DNA of 64,000 nucleotides from a virus. Shown here one piece after another: positions 7,295 to 14,873 of this stretch; position 1 is the stretch's first letter, and each line of letters opens with the position of its first letter. The stretch lies in the IMG/VR virus record IMGVR_UViG_3300024348_000026, positions 1 through 64,000 of that record. The stretch is one strand, 5' to 3'. A program made the translations under genes and the position numbers. The notes under the pieces were generated by a model. The model made no database searches, was not told the DNA's origin, and worked only from the letters and a program-made list of their open reading frames with translations.

Positions 7295-7870
7295 CTAAAT
7301 TGTATAAAGTTTATTCATCCAATCAACATAATCTTGGCTATACCAATAAGGTTTTTCTGTGAATTTCCAAGTTGCTATGTCTTTTTTATCGAATATATAA
7401 TACATTCTATATTTGTCAATAGGATGGAGATATTCAAAAAATGGAAGCTTGCGGCATTCGCAATCTGGATTAATGGCAACTGCGTATGCTGTCATTCCAT
7501 GAAGGGTGGATGGCAAGAAGTCTGGCGCTAACGATTTCGCTTGATCCCGCATTTTATAAATTCCAGCTTCACAAAAATGAATTTTATTATATCTTTTTGT
7601 GTATTCTTTGCATAGAGCGATACCAATTTCCGCACCCTGCATAAAATTAAAGTAAGAGTCCCCAAACCATTTAGTTACTGGATGATTTTTATGGGATTCT
7701 GCTGGCGCAGACCCTGATTTTGTAAATGGAAGCTTTTGATTGTCCACTCCGCGACGAATTAAAGCAGAAACCATCATTTGAAAACTTTCTGTGGGCATCT
7801 TAACGATGTGTTTGTCACAGTGGAATTTTGCGCATTCTCTAGGATCGGACGCAAGCAAGAATAAGTTCAT
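7295..7870 (-). CDS. phage protein of the CDKHIVKM family
   Basis: 191 aa. The N-terminus LFLLASDPRECAKFHCDKHIVKM is typical of a conserved phage family often labelled pyrimidine-dimer glycosylase-like. Then come HPVTKWFGDSYFNF and YYIFDKKDIATW. I recognise the family pattern but not a proven activity. The start at the ATG rather than the upstream TTG follows from the promoter spacing. Confidence 0.7.
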   Translation of the reverse strand: MNLFLLASDPRECAKFHCDKHIVKMPTESFQMMVSALIRRGVDNQKLPFTKSGSAPAESHKNHPVTKWFGDSYFNFMQGAEIGIALCKEYTKRYNKIHFCEAGIYKMRDQAKSLAPDFLPSTLHGMTAYAVAINPDCECRKLPFFEYLHPIDKYRMYYIFDKKDIATWKFTEKPYWYSQDYVDWMNKLYTI

Positions 7871-7904
7871 ACGCAAAATTTATCCTTTTCAGAAAGAAAG
7901 TCAA
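7871..7904 (-). promoter_or_regulatory. sigma70-type promoter, leaderless
   Basis: TTGACT, 16 bp, TAAATT, TTGCGT, then ATG. Confidence 0.75.
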
Positions 7905-8032
7905 GAAATATCTTCTCCGCGCAACCAATTATCAAGTCCGAAGCTCTTCGCAGGAAGAGACGGATTGTTTCTTTGTTGGAGTCTATAAGGCTTAATGTGG
8001 ATTTGATTGATATTGCTCTTGGCTATACCGAC

Positions 8033-8158
8033 CTAAAGGGACTCGGGAACTTCCCAATGGATGGAACGACACTTGGGGCGAGAGTTTCCGCCTGTGTTGA
8101 CGACCTCCCCACTGAGACGATCAAGAGTCTGAATTGGGAGCGATTTCAGTTGGATCAT
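8033..8158 (-). CDS. possible 41-residue protein
   Basis: Short frame in the GC-rich island, in line with the minus-strand genes upstream, with GAAGG 5 nt before ATG. Open plus-strand frames of 115 and 216 codons cover the same DNA and cannot be excluded by eye. Low confidence. Confidence 0.3.
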   Translation of the reverse strand: MIQLKSLPIQTLDRLSGEVVNTGGNSRPKCRSIHWEVPESL

Positions 8159-8186
8159 ATAGCCTTCAAGGTATTAGTGGCCAATA

Positions 8187-8438
8187 TTACCGTCTCCACC
8201 GCTGGTCATATATCGACCAGCCCCAGCCCGACCCTTTCCGACGTTTCCACTCATCTTCGGGAGACGAAGGAGAATCTGACTTCCCTTTGTTCCCAGATAG
8301 TCGCCGCCACAAAGAAATGAAGAAGCACAACAAGACGTGCATGGCAATCCCCACTAGCCCATTTGTCGGCGGAGTCTTGCATGGCTTCATGGTTTTACCC
8401 CCCGTTTTCGCATCGACACCCGCTAGTTGGGCTGCCAT
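8187..8438 (-). CDS. small membrane protein
   Basis: 83 aa from the ATG lying just after the upstream gene ends. One hydrophobic segment (LVGIAMHVLLCFFISLW) and a basic Trp-rich tail (GWGWSIYDQRWRR). GC-rich codons like the neighbouring island genes. Unrecognised. Confidence 0.45.
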   Translation of the reverse strand: MAAQLAGVDAKTGGKTMKPCKTPPTNGLVGIAMHVLLCFFISLWRRLSGNKGKSDSPSSPEDEWKRRKGSGWGWSIYDQRWRR

Positions 8439-8448
8439 CACTTTTACG

Positions 8449-8655
8449 TTAGCCTCGGAAAAATGCGATGAGCGCGTTATATCCAAGGACATGCTCCCAG
8501 CGTTGGCGCATTTCCTCCCACTGTTCTGGGCCATTAGCGGGGGCGTGGCATTGCCGTTCCCGCTCGATATTTTCCGCAATCATTACGTCGCGTTCTGCGA
8601 TCATCATTTGCGTTTGCGCGGCGATGAATGCCGCTTTTTCGGTTGGAGTATTCAT
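8449..8655 (-). CDS. hypothetical helical protein
   Basis: 68 aa, amphipathic (AAFIAAQTQMMIAERDVMIA), with a WEEMRQRWEHVLGYN tail. It begins 3 nt after the stop of the preceding 56-residue gene. GC-rich island. Confidence 0.6.
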   Translation of the reverse strand: MNTPTEKAAFIAAQTQMMIAERDVMIAENIERERQCHAPANGPEQWEEMRQRWEHVLGYNALIAFFRG

Positions 8656-8658
8656 AAT

Positions 8659-8829
8659 TCAAAGATGGCTAACAAGTGGATGCTGGCAACGGCGGGGGCT
8701 GCCTTGTTGGTTTATTCGGAGTCTAGCGCCCGCCGCGCCAGATCCTTGTCGTTCGGCATCAGCAATCACACGATTGAATACTAATTCTTGAAGCTTTCGG
8801 ATTTGAAGCTGTTCTGTCGTGCCGCTCAT
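8659..8829 (-). CDS. hypothetical protein
   Basis: 56 aa. The first half is a clean helix (TTEQLQIRKLQELVFNRVIA), the second half is Arg/Gln-rich. Its ATG overlaps the stop of the YopX-like gene upstream. Confidence 0.5.
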   Translation of the reverse strand: MSGTTEQLQIRKLQELVFNRVIADAERQGSGAAGARLRINQQGSPRRCQHPLVSHL

Positions 8830-9290
8830 TGTTTTAGTTTTTTTATTTCCGCAATATAAGTTATTCCAATATATCCTGAATTTTCAAAAAAATTGCCGAT
8901 AATTTCGTATCTTTTCCAAAAATAAGGTCTTGTTGGAGCATGATTGAATTCCCAAAGATCGTAGGGACAAATTTCAGGACTTCCAACATTCAGACCTTTA
9001 GACAAGCAAAAAGATCCCTCAAAAAATACTACCTGCCCAACAGAATAAGTGTTCGCGGCAGGATTCCACGAACATTTTAAAAAGTCTCCTTCGAAAATTT
9101 TATTTCCATTTTTATCCTTTAGACCAGTATATTGTTGAAAAACACAATCACTCGCCTCTAAATTAGGATTGCGACAAAGGGAATTAAGAATTCCAACGCA
9201 ACGAATTCCAATCGCATCAGCGTTTTCGTAACTTTTTAGATAGGCGTTGATTGATTTAACCCAAACCCTGAATTCAATTTCTCTTTGCAT
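8826..9290 (-). CDS. YopX-family protein
   Basis: 154 aa. IEFRVWVKSINAYLKS at the start, QQYTGLKDKNGNKIFEGDFL in the middle, VVFFEGSFCL and a YEIIGNFFEN tail are the hallmarks of the phage YopX family. Function unknown. The promoter spacing indicates the ATG of MQREIEF as start. Confidence 0.85.
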   Translation of the reverse strand: MQREIEFRVWVKSINAYLKSYENADAIGIRCVGILNSLCRNPNLEASDCVFQQYTGLKDKNGNKIFEGDFLKCSWNPAANTYSVGQVVFFEGSFCLSKGLNVGSPEICPYDLWEFNHAPTRPYFWKRYEIIGNFFENSGYIGITYIAEIKKLKQ

Positions 9291-9324
9291 GGCCAAATTG
9301 TAGTTAAAACAGAGAATCAGTCAA
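9291..9324 (-). promoter_or_regulatory. sigma70-type promoter, leaderless
   Basis: TTGACT, 16 bp, TACAAT, TTGGCC, then ATG of the YopX-like gene. The -35 overlaps the 3' end of the upstream zinc-finger gene. Confidence 0.75.
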
Positions 9325-9478
9325 GCTCTTTCTTATCACAAATAAAAAACCCAGATTCCCCCAAAGAAGGAGACACGAAATGTCCATGATACGACAAACC
9401 TTTACAATTGCAGCAAACGCTCTTTTTACGAAATGCCACTGATTTTCGCTTGTTCTTTTTCTTATTCGGAATCTTCAT
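9317..9478 (-). CDS. basic zinc-finger mini-protein
   Basis: 53 aa. A strongly basic N-terminus (KKKNKRKS) precedes a CCNC...HGHF...FIC Cys/His cluster that could bind zinc. Its ATG overlaps the TGA of the upstream gene. Unrecognised otherwise. Confidence 0.6.
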   Translation of the reverse strand: MKIPNKKKNKRKSVAFRKKSVCCNCKGLSYHGHFVSPSLGESGFFICDKKELD

Positions 9479-9744
9479 AACTTCTCTCTTAAATATTTTC
9501 CATTCCCATCTTTAGAGTCTGCTATTTCGAAACTATAGCCATTGGTCAAAAGATGATTAACCATTTCTACCGCTAATCTTTTGTATTGTTTGGGAGAAAG
9601 ATTGTCGATTGAAATGACCCCAAAATCAAGACCGTAATCTTCAAATTTATATTCCCCGTCCCAATATTCGCCGCCAAAAGAGGAAAAAGAATCATTGGGT
9701 TCTGCGGAGGCATAAAGTTCTCCATCATATTGTTTTATTTTCAT
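9475..9744 (-). CDS. hypothetical protein
   Basis: 89 aa from MKIKQYDGELYAS. Acidic and aromatic N-terminal half (GEYWDGEYKFEDYGLDFG), then a helical C-terminal part. Longer in-frame extension upstream runs through a neighbouring gene and looks non-coding. Confidence 0.6.
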   Translation of the reverse strand: MKIKQYDGELYASAEPNDSFSSFGGEYWDGEYKFEDYGLDFGVISIDNLSPKQYKRLAVEMVNHLLTNGYSFEIADSKDGNGKYLREKL

Positions 9745-9787
9745 TTTTATTGATTTATTAATTTTCGAACAGGTCGCTGGATCAGAC

Positions 9788-10093
9788 CTACGGCTGGTCA
9801 GCTTGGCTGTTCTGCCCGAAAATAGAATCCAACAGCGCATCTTCGGGTGTTTGTTGCAAAGCTACTGGGCGGCTCGGACACGGAATGATTGAATACCCCT
9901 TCCTCCCGTAATTGAGATGACTGCGATCAATCGTGGCCTCTTCGTGAGCGTGGCACAGATCGCCTTTAATCCATTCCCATTCGTCCACGCCATGCCACAA
10001 AATCAAGAAGGCAGAACAAGCCGTATCATCCAACCCCTCGGGGCTAGGTTGTTCGGCGGTGTCAGGCTTCGGGGTGTCGTTTTGGTTTTGCAT
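9788..10093 (-). CDS. hypothetical GC-rich-island protein
   Basis: 101 aa from MQNQNDTPKP. Composition shifts to GC-rich codons. Contains ILWHGVDEWEWIKGDLCHAH. It begins like the upstream gene (MQN-D), which suggests a shared start-region sequence. Confidence 0.6.
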   Translation of the reverse strand: MQNQNDTPKPDTAEQPSPEGLDDTACSAFLILWHGVDEWEWIKGDLCHAHEEATIDRSHLNYGRKGYSIIPCPSRPVALQQTPEDALLDSIFGQNSQADQP

Positions 10094-10097
10094 AGTT

Positions 10098-10394
10098 TTA
10101 TGGCTTCGATTCGGGGTGGATGGACTCAGCGTTCTGCTGAAAATACTCACGAAGGTATCGAAGGACTTGAGCCATTGCGGAATGATCCGATTCATCGTTA
10201 ATGTCCCAAATCTCCAAGAGGCTTCCGACCGTCTCCACGCGCTCCACTTTGCGAGACCATTCGCCATTGTGTTCGGTTTCGTCCACGATGAGAGGTAGAT
10301 CCTCCCAACGCAGAACAAGGCGTGAGACGCAATCCCCACCAGTCTCTTGTTGGGTTACGGTTTCTGACTTCGGTATTGATTTATCGTTTTGCAT
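10098..10394 (-). CDS. hypothetical GC-rich-island protein
   Basis: 98 aa, unrecognised. Starts MQNDKSIPKSETVTQQE and overlaps the preceding gene by 14 nt. Confidence 0.6.
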   Translation of the reverse strand: MQNDKSIPKSETVTQQETGGDCVSRLVLRWEDLPLIVDETEHNGEWSRKVERVETVGSLLEIWDINDESDHSAMAQVLRYLREYFQQNAESIHPESKP

Positions 10395-10698
10395 GGTCTT
10401 GGGGTATTAGTGGTGGGGATGCGTCCACATTGGCGTTCGGCGGAAAGGGCATCGGCATCCACCACGCCACAAGGTCTTGTCGCACAGGTCGGCAATCGAG
10501 GCGAAACTCTCCCTGCATTGGGTTGTGGCGGAAAAAGTCACCACGGTGCATTGTGATCGGGTAGCGATACCAGGAAGACGCGCCCGTTCCGTCAGCGTAA
10601 CACCACAGCACATGCTGGAGGTGTTCAGGAAGTCGCTCGTGAACACTAATCCATGCGGCTGATGACCGACCCTCAATAGCTTTGCTGTTACTTTCCAT
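10381..10698 (-). CDS. DUF551-like protein
   Basis: 105 aa. WISVHERLPE at residues 17-26, VLWCYADG and VAWWMPMPFPPN match the DUF551 pattern of small phage and prophage proteins of unknown role. GC-rich codons. Confidence 0.8.
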   Translation of the reverse strand: MESNSKAIEGRSSAAWISVHERLPEHLQHVLWCYADGTGASSWYRYPITMHRGDFFRHNPMQGEFRLDCRPVRQDLVAWWMPMPFPPNANVDASPPLIPQDHAKR

Positions 10699-10719
10699 GG
10701 TCTGATTCAGTTGCGGGCG

Positions 10720-10818
10720 TCATAGCCCCAGCGTTAATTTTTGAGTGCTAAGAATCCAAAAAGCATTAGAGATAAAAGAAATCCAAAAAGAATAAGCTAA
10801 AAATTTTGAAAGGTTCAT
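10720..10818 (-). CDS. 32-residue membrane peptide
   Basis: Mostly one hydrophobic helix (FLAYSFWISFISNAFWIL). Located between two well-supported genes in the same direction. Short, so only moderately supported. Confidence 0.4.
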   Translation of the reverse strand: MNLSKFLAYSFWISFISNAFWILSTQKLTLGL

Positions 10819-10826
10819 CTTTTATA

Positions 10827-11027
10827 TTAATTAAAAGTTGTTTTTACTCCGTTGGCAAATGCGCGGCGAGCATTCTTTCGGCGTTTCCGTTGCGACCTCG
10901 GCCAATTAATTTGATCGGGGCGCAGGGGTTTTGGTTTAAGCTGACTCAAATCGATGCCTAAGTCTGCGAGACTAGGCGTATTATTTAAGATTGCAATACT
11001 ATCTGTCGTATTCGTGTTCGGACTCAT
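10827..11027 (-). CDS. hypothetical basic protein
   Basis: 66 aa. A polar N-terminus is followed by a Lys/Arg-rich C-terminal half (PRSQRKRRKNARRAF), compatible with nucleic-acid binding. Promoter ends 6 nt before ATG. Confidence 0.6.
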   Translation of the reverse strand: MSPNTNTTDSIAILNNTPSLADLGIDLSQLKPKPLRPDQINWPRSQRKRRKNARRAFANGVKTTFN

Positions 11028-11061
11028 GTGTTGTTTTTAGTGTATTTTTAAAATTTGTCAA
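11028..11061 (-). promoter_or_regulatory. sigma70-type promoter, leaderless
   Basis: TTGACA, 16 bp, TAAAAA, CAACAC, then ATG. Confidence 0.7.
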
Positions 11062-11063
11062 TA

Positions 11064-11270
11064 TTATTCTTCAATCCAGATAATATCTAAGGGAAATTCG
11101 TCTTTTGTTCCTAGATATTTGCCATTAATCGAATGATGGATGATGCATCCAGTTTTGTCTTTCATTGTCAAGACGCGAAAAGAAGTGCCGATTTTCTCTG
11201 TAGTAAGCAAAAGGCCGAATTCTCCGTTGCGGTATTCTATTCTTTTATGTGTTGTTTTGCGAATGTTCAT
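11064..11270 (-). CDS. hypothetical protein
   Basis: 68 aa from MNIRKTTHK, directly following the stop of the zinc-finger gene upstream. Beta-rich, unrecognised. Confidence 0.6.
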   Translation of the reverse strand: MNIRKTTHKRIEYRNGEFGLLLTTEKIGTSFRVLTMKDKTGCIIHHSINGKYLGTKDEFPLDIIWIEE

Positions 11271-11271
11271 A

Positions 11272-11436
11272 TTATTTTTTAATTCCGCCTTTCCATAATG
11301 GCGTTCCGTCTTTAGTTCTATTGTCTGTTCCTGTTGTGGAAAAACAACCGTCATAACAATGCCAAGGAGATCTATTTATTCTTTGCCAGTTGTAAGTCAT
11401 TTTACCACAGCAAGCGCACTTTTTTCGGCTATTCAT
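11272..11436 (-). CDS. zinc-finger mini-protein
   Basis: 54 aa, with CACC near the N-terminus and HCYDGC about 20 residues later, a plausible zinc site. Ends 1 nt before the next ATG. Unrecognised family. Confidence 0.6.
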   Translation of the reverse strand: MNSRKKCACCGKMTYNWQRINRSPWHCYDGCFSTTGTDNRTKDGTPLWKGGIKK

Positions 11437-11443
11437 TTTTAGT

Positions 11444-11503
11444 TTAATTGTCTACAGGTGGAGGCATGTAGAATTCGATTGTGTATAGTTTTTCGTTTTT
11501 CAT
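11444..11503 (-). CDS. 19-residue peptide with FYMPPPVD motif
   Basis: Encodes KLYTIEFYMPPPVDN. A closely similar segment (KLYDIEFYMPPPVDK) occurs about 350 bp away, so the peptide is probably a real repeated element rather than chance. Confidence 0.4.
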   Translation of the reverse strand: MKNEKLYTIEFYMPPPVDN

Positions 11504-11506
11504 AAA

Positions 11507-11773
11507 TTAATAAATTTCAAAAGTCTCCCACTCAATTAAACCTTGTGGGTGGAAATTGCACCCTCCGCAACCACCGTCCCGCCCCTGACAAATTATACAG
11601 ATTTTACTGTATTTTTGTTTATTGAGAGAACGGATTATTCCGCTGCCGAGGCAGCTAGAACAGGTTTCGCTTGTGTAATGTCCACAAAATGTATCATAAT
11701 CTCCTTCTCCATTGCAGGTTGGACAGATAAGTAGTCCTTGGGATTTTATGAATTCTTTAATCTCTGAGGTCAT
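11507..11773 (-). CDS. DnaJ-type zinc-knuckle protein
   Basis: 88 aa. CPTCNGEG and CSSCLGSG form a DnaJ-like central zinc site. A further CIICQGRDGGCGGC forms another cysteine cluster. No J domain, so probably a stand-alone metal-binding adaptor. Confidence 0.75.
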   Translation of the reverse strand: MTSEIKEFIKSQGLLICPTCNGEGDYDTFCGHYTSETCSSCLGSGIIRSLNKQKYSKICIICQGRDGGCGGCNFHPQGLIEWETFEIY

Positions 11774-11852
11774 ATATTTTAAACTCCATTTTTGCCCATT
11801 TATCTACAGGCGGCGGCATGTAGAATTCAATGTCATATAGTTTTTCTACTAT
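11757..11852 (-). CDS. short protein with FYMPPPVD motif, unclear start
   Basis: About 31 codons reading VEKLYDIEFYMPPPVDKWAK onward, homologous to the 19-residue peptide downstream. No ATG precedes the conserved part; ATA is the first codon after the upstream stop. It may start at a non-ATG codon or at the internal MPPP methionine. Confidence 0.35.
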   Translation of the reverse strand: MVEKLYDIEFYMPPPVDKWAKMEFKIYDLRD

Positions 11853-12310
11853 TATCTTTTGGGTCTTAATTTTTCTCGTCTGATATTTAAAGTCGCTTGA
11901 CTCTTTTTGACTATTTTTAATTTTTCGTGGAGAGCTTTCGTTTGCTCTAAGATTTTTTTATCTAGCGTTTCTTTTTCTTTATTCAATTCTTCCATCCGAC
12001 AATAAACAGAAACCTCTTCTTCTGTTGTTCTGCGGATCATTAAGTCTCCGCAGGAATGCAGACGAGACATTTTTAGATTACTCCCCTTTTTAAGATTAAG
12101 CAATCTTTTTTTCTTTGTTTCGGGAAGTATTAAAGCTAACTTTTCTATCTGTTCTCTTGTGTAGATAAAATATGGTTTTGTCTCGCCCATTTCATTAATC
12201 CAACGAGAGAAATAAGCATGAATAGATGATTCGGGTCTGGAAGAATCATAAAAATAATAATAATCGTTCATTTTATTTTTGCACCATGGGCATTTTGTTG
12301 ATTTTCTCAT
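11852..12310 (-). CDS. hypothetical zinc-site and coiled-coil protein
   Basis: 152 aa. Starts with CPWCKNKMNDYYYF. A long Lys/Glu-rich helix occupies residues 100-150. A second cysteine pair is not obvious, so zinc binding is tentative. Confidence 0.6.
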   Translation of the reverse strand: MRKSTKCPWCKNKMNDYYYFYDSSRPESSIHAYFSRWINEMGETKPYFIYTREQIEKLALILPETKKKRLLNLKKGSNLKMSRLHSCGDLMIRRTTEEEVSVYCRMEELNKEKETLDKKILEQTKALHEKLKIVKKSQATLNIRREKLRPKR

Positions 12311-12747
12311 TGGCCCTTTAACTCTTTTATTGATTCTTTAATTTGCGTGATATGAGCTTCAATACACTCTGCTTCTCTTTTATTTCTGGGAATTGTTCGG
12401 CCAAGATTGTTGTCGTGAGTAATCAAGCATTCTTCGGCGTATTCTAATCCAAGTTTTAAAGAATCAATGACTGAATAAATTGTATCTTTTTTGACTTGCC
12501 AAATTTCAGGAATGTATTCTATCGGGGTATATGGCCCCATCTCTGAGCCATAACACATATTTTTAAAATTTAAATATTCTTCGTAAGAGTATTTTAAACA
12601 ATAACTTTTGTCATGATAATCATCTTTATTTTCTTCACTTAATCCAAGAAGCTTATCGCATTTACGGCATTTTGAATAAGGATTTCTTCGGCAGTCTTTC
12701 TCCCAATATTTAGGATCTTTATCCCACGTTTCGTCTTCCACGCTCAT
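12307..12747 (-). CDS. hypothetical cysteine-rich protein
   Basis: 146 aa with CRRNPYSKCRKC near residues 19-30 and a further Cys near 50 that could complete a zinc site. Overlaps both neighbours by 4 nt. Confidence 0.6.
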   Translation of the reverse strand: MSVEDETWDKDPKYWEKDCRRNPYSKCRKCDKLLGLSEENKDDYHDKSYCLKYSYEEYLNFKNMCYGSEMGPYTPIEYIPEIWQVKKDTIYSVIDSLKLGLEYAEECLITHDNNLGRTIPRNKREAECIEAHITQIKESIKELKGQ

Positions 12748-12983
12748 TTGAAAGTTTTGGTTTCTGTTTTTATCTTTGGCTTTCTTGTTAGGATGACCTC
12801 TAGCTCAAATTCATCATCTTTTTGCATATCAGAAAATAAAGGGTAATCCGTTTCTTCAAAGTTTACTCCAATTCGTGAACAGTTTCTATTCTTGTCAGGA
12901 TAAGCTAGAAACGAATAGCTATAACTCTCGCCGCAAAACCACTTGTCATAATTTGTTGAGTGAGATGTAAGACATGCTTTCAT
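12744..12983 (-). CDS. hypothetical protein
   Basis: 79 aa, beta-rich, unrecognised. 4-nt ATGA-type overlaps on both sides place it in a coupled run of four genes. Confidence 0.6.
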   Translation of the reverse strand: MKACLTSHSTNYDKWFCGESYSYSFLAYPDKNRNCSRIGVNFEETDYPLFSDMQKDDEFELEVILTRKPKIKTETKTFK

Positions 12984-13360
12984 TTTTTAATTGTGTATTT
13001 TTGTTGATTATATAAGTATTGAAAATCGCCATATTTATCATCAAATAGGTGGCGGCCATAAATATCAAGAACGAATGCTGCCAGAGACGGAGAATAAACT
13101 ATCCCAGCTTCTCTGGTTTTGTATATTAATCCGTTTTCGGTTAGTTGAGTGTCTTCCCAAGAAACAATATCTCCTTCATAAATTTCCTCTCCGCATTCCC
13201 CCATAATTCCAGTAGAAAACTGGACGATTAAATCCTCGTCTTCTTCTCTATGGACGTATCCATCCATAACATCTTCCATAAATAACTGCCCAAGAGAATT
13301 TGTAAAATAACCAGAGGGCATATATTCTTTCGTTTTCTTATTAAAAACTCTAAATTTCAT
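12980..13360 (-). CDS. YopX-family protein
   Basis: 126 aa. KFRVFNKKTKEYMP at the start, QFSTGIMGECGEEIYEGDIV in the middle and a GIVYSPSLAAFVL strand match YopX. Second member of this family in the window. Function unknown. Confidence 0.8.
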   Translation of the reverse strand: MKFRVFNKKTKEYMPSGYFTNSLGQLFMEDVMDGYVHREEDEDLIVQFSTGIMGECGEEIYEGDIVSWEDTQLTENGLIYKTREAGIVYSPSLAAFVLDIYGRHLFDDKYGDFQYLYNQQKYTIKK

Positions 13361-13369
13361 AGCCGAATA

Positions 13370-13585
13370 CTAATCTATATCGATCTGATTGTCCATAAAA
13401 TACTCGTCCTTATCCATAAATAATTCTTTCACAGTGTCTTCCGTAAAGGATTGGTGGATTAAAATTGTTTTAAATGTGTCGATCCAATCCTCCAAGCTTG
13501 CGTCCCAATTAAGGGTGAGTTGGACACTTTTAAATCTTGTTGGATCGCTAACGCTGATGGTTATGTTTTTAAGTTGATTGATCAT
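13370..13585 (-). CDS. hypothetical protein
   Basis: 71 aa from MINQLKNITISV. A longer start would run into the tRNA-Leu gene, so the internal methionine is preferred. Unrecognised. Confidence 0.6.
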   Translation of the reverse strand: MINQLKNITISVSDPTRFKSVQLTLNWDASLEDWIDTFKTILIHQSFTEDTVKELFMDKDEYFMDNQIDID

Positions 13586-13605
13586 AAACAGAAATTTTTG
13601 TAAAG

Positions 13606-13682
13606 TGGTAGCCAAGGCGGGACTCCAACCCGCAAAACCTAGTTTCTAAAACTAGTATGTAAAGCAATTCCATCACTTGGCC
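13606..13682 (-). tRNA. tRNA-Leu (anticodon TAG)
   Basis: Cloverleaf with encoded CCA, acceptor GGCCAAG/CTTGGCT, anticodon stem CTAGT/ACTAG enclosing TTTAGAA. The variable arm is short for Leu. Its 5' end overlaps the last 10 nt of the upstream coding sequence. Confidence 0.85.
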
Positions 13683-13864
13683 ATTTTTTTAAAGACATGC
13701 TCCTCACTATCATCATCGGTAAAGATAATTTCTTTCGCGGAGAGAAACATGTGAAAATCTTTGATAAACATTGGGAGTTTTAATTCTTTAATATCAGTGA
13801 ATTCGTATCTAGAGTTCAGGTCTTCTCTGGTTAAATAAATAGTTCCATCGATGATTTCGCTCAT
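13673..13864 (-). CDS. hypothetical protein ending inside a tRNA gene
   Basis: 63 aa, acidic, unrecognised. Its last codons and TGA lie within the acceptor stem of tRNA-Leu, so mRNA cleavage by RNase P would remove the stop region. The promoter ends 6 nt before ATG. Confidence 0.6.
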   Translation of the reverse strand: MSEIIDGTIYLTREDLNSRYEFTDIKELKLPMFIKDFHMFLSAKEIIFTDDDSEEHVFKKMAK

Positions 13865-13898
13865 AGGTATATGTTATAGATATTAAAGAATAAAGCAA
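13865..13898 (-). promoter_or_regulatory. sigma70-type promoter, leaderless
   Basis: TTGCTT, 16 bp, TAACAT, ATACCT, then ATG. Confidence 0.6.
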
Positions 13899-13915
13899 GA
13901 AAATATTAACAAATA

Positions 13916-14209
13916 TCAGTCGCTACTCTGATTAGAAGTCTTTTTTGGACCAATAGGATAAGCTTCCTTCGCACAAGCGTATTCAGCCATTCTATTTACT
14001 CCCCACACACGGGTTATCTCTTCGGTCAAGGTCGGATTACTCATATCAGCATTCTCGGTGTGTCTCCGTCTGATACTTTCGGCCAACTTATGTTCCTGCG
14101 TGTCTGCTTTCCACGCCGATTTGTTAAAACTGGAAATGAGCAATGCTACTGGCGAGTAAGTCTCCAAGATCCCTCTCCTCCGCTTGCGCGGCAATAGCCC
14201 GTTTTTCAT
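13916..14209 (-). CDS. hypothetical protein
   Basis: 97 aa. Very basic start (LLPRKRRRGILE), Arg-rich middle, unrecognised. Lies just downstream of tRNA-Cys in the same direction. Confidence 0.45.
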   Translation of the reverse strand: MKNGLLPRKRRRGILETYSPVALLISSFNKSAWKADTQEHKLAESIRRRHTENADMSNPTLTEEITRVWGVNRMAEYACAKEAYPIGPKKTSNQSSD

Positions 14210-14231
14210 TGGGCGCTCATTATTTGAAAAT

Positions 14232-14307
14232 TGGAGGGCGGTGTGAGAATTTAACTCACTTAAAGATGGGTTGCAATCATCTGCCTAAACAGTCGAGCCA
14301 ACCGCCC
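14232..14307 (-). tRNA. tRNA-Cys (anticodon GCA)
   Basis: Perfect acceptor GGGCGGT/ACCGCCC with U73, as expected for Cys, and encoded CCA. The anticodon loop TTGCAAC gives GCA. Confidence 0.9.
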
Positions 14308-14316
14308 ATTAAAAAT

Positions 14317-14829
14317 TTATTTTTGTAACTCTAAAAGTTTTTCTTTTAAGCGTTCTTTTATAGCCCTTGAAGGTTTGTTATTATTAATACGAGGAAATTT
14401 TCCAGACTCTTTTATTGCTTCCGTTAATGCTCTAAGCATGGTTCCCGCATGACCAGTATATAGGAAAAACTCCATTACGTCTCCAGCTTGAGGACAAAGA
14501 ATAACACTCAAGCCCATGTGTTCATATTTACTGGAAGAAGGGACAATAAACCCAATACTACTCATAAACATTGTATCGTCAAAATGGAAGACTTTTACTT
14601 GAGGCTTGTCTGCCGCCCATTTTTCCAATATTTCTCCATAAACATAACCGCCCATTCCTTTTTCGTATTCTGGCGCGGAATGACGAAGAGCGTGAAGGTT
14701 TTCGTCTTCTGGGGGATCGTAATCGATGTCAATCAATTCGCTAAGAATCTTTTGTTGCTCTTCGGTCGCTTGAATCTCTTCATTGTCGATCCAATAAGAA
14801 TCGCCTGAGTAGCCTGTGATTTCCTTCAT
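14317..14829 (-). CDS. hypothetical protein
   Basis: 170 aa, acidic N-terminal third, unrecognised. The start at MKEITGYSG follows from the promoter, whose -10 TACTCT ends 6 nt before this ATG. Confidence 0.65.
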   Translation of the reverse strand: MKEITGYSGDSYWIDNEEIQATEEQQKILSELIDIDYDPPEDENLHALRHSAPEYEKGMGGYVYGEILEKWAADKPQVKVFHFDDTMFMSSIGFIVPSSSKYEHMGLSVILCPQAGDVMEFFLYTGHAGTMLRALTEAIKESGKFPRINNNKPSRAIKERLKEKLLELQK

Positions 14830-14864
14830 GCGCAAAGAGTAGCGGAAAAAGAGAAGGAAGTCAA
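14830..14864 (-). promoter_or_regulatory. sigma70-type promoter, leaderless
   Basis: TTGACT, 17 bp, TACTCT, TTGCGC, then ATG. It lies 10 bp from tRNA-Ala. Confidence 0.7.
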
Positions 14865-14873
14865 GAGGAAAAA

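Noticed and set aside
7973-8784. Two long plus-strand open frames (115 and 216 codons)
   Set aside because: They lie opposite several consecutive minus-strand genes with coherent spacing. GC-rich DNA often keeps spurious frames open, and neither frame has a recognisable motif. Not fully excluded for the part left of 8187.
9788-10339. Long 183-codon reading of the gene
   Set aside because: The first 82 codons lie under another gene in a different frame and look non-coding; the protein-like part begins at MQNQND.
10477-10676. Extra frames on both strands over the DUF551-like gene
   Set aside because: Shadow frames; the DUF551-like frame has family motifs.
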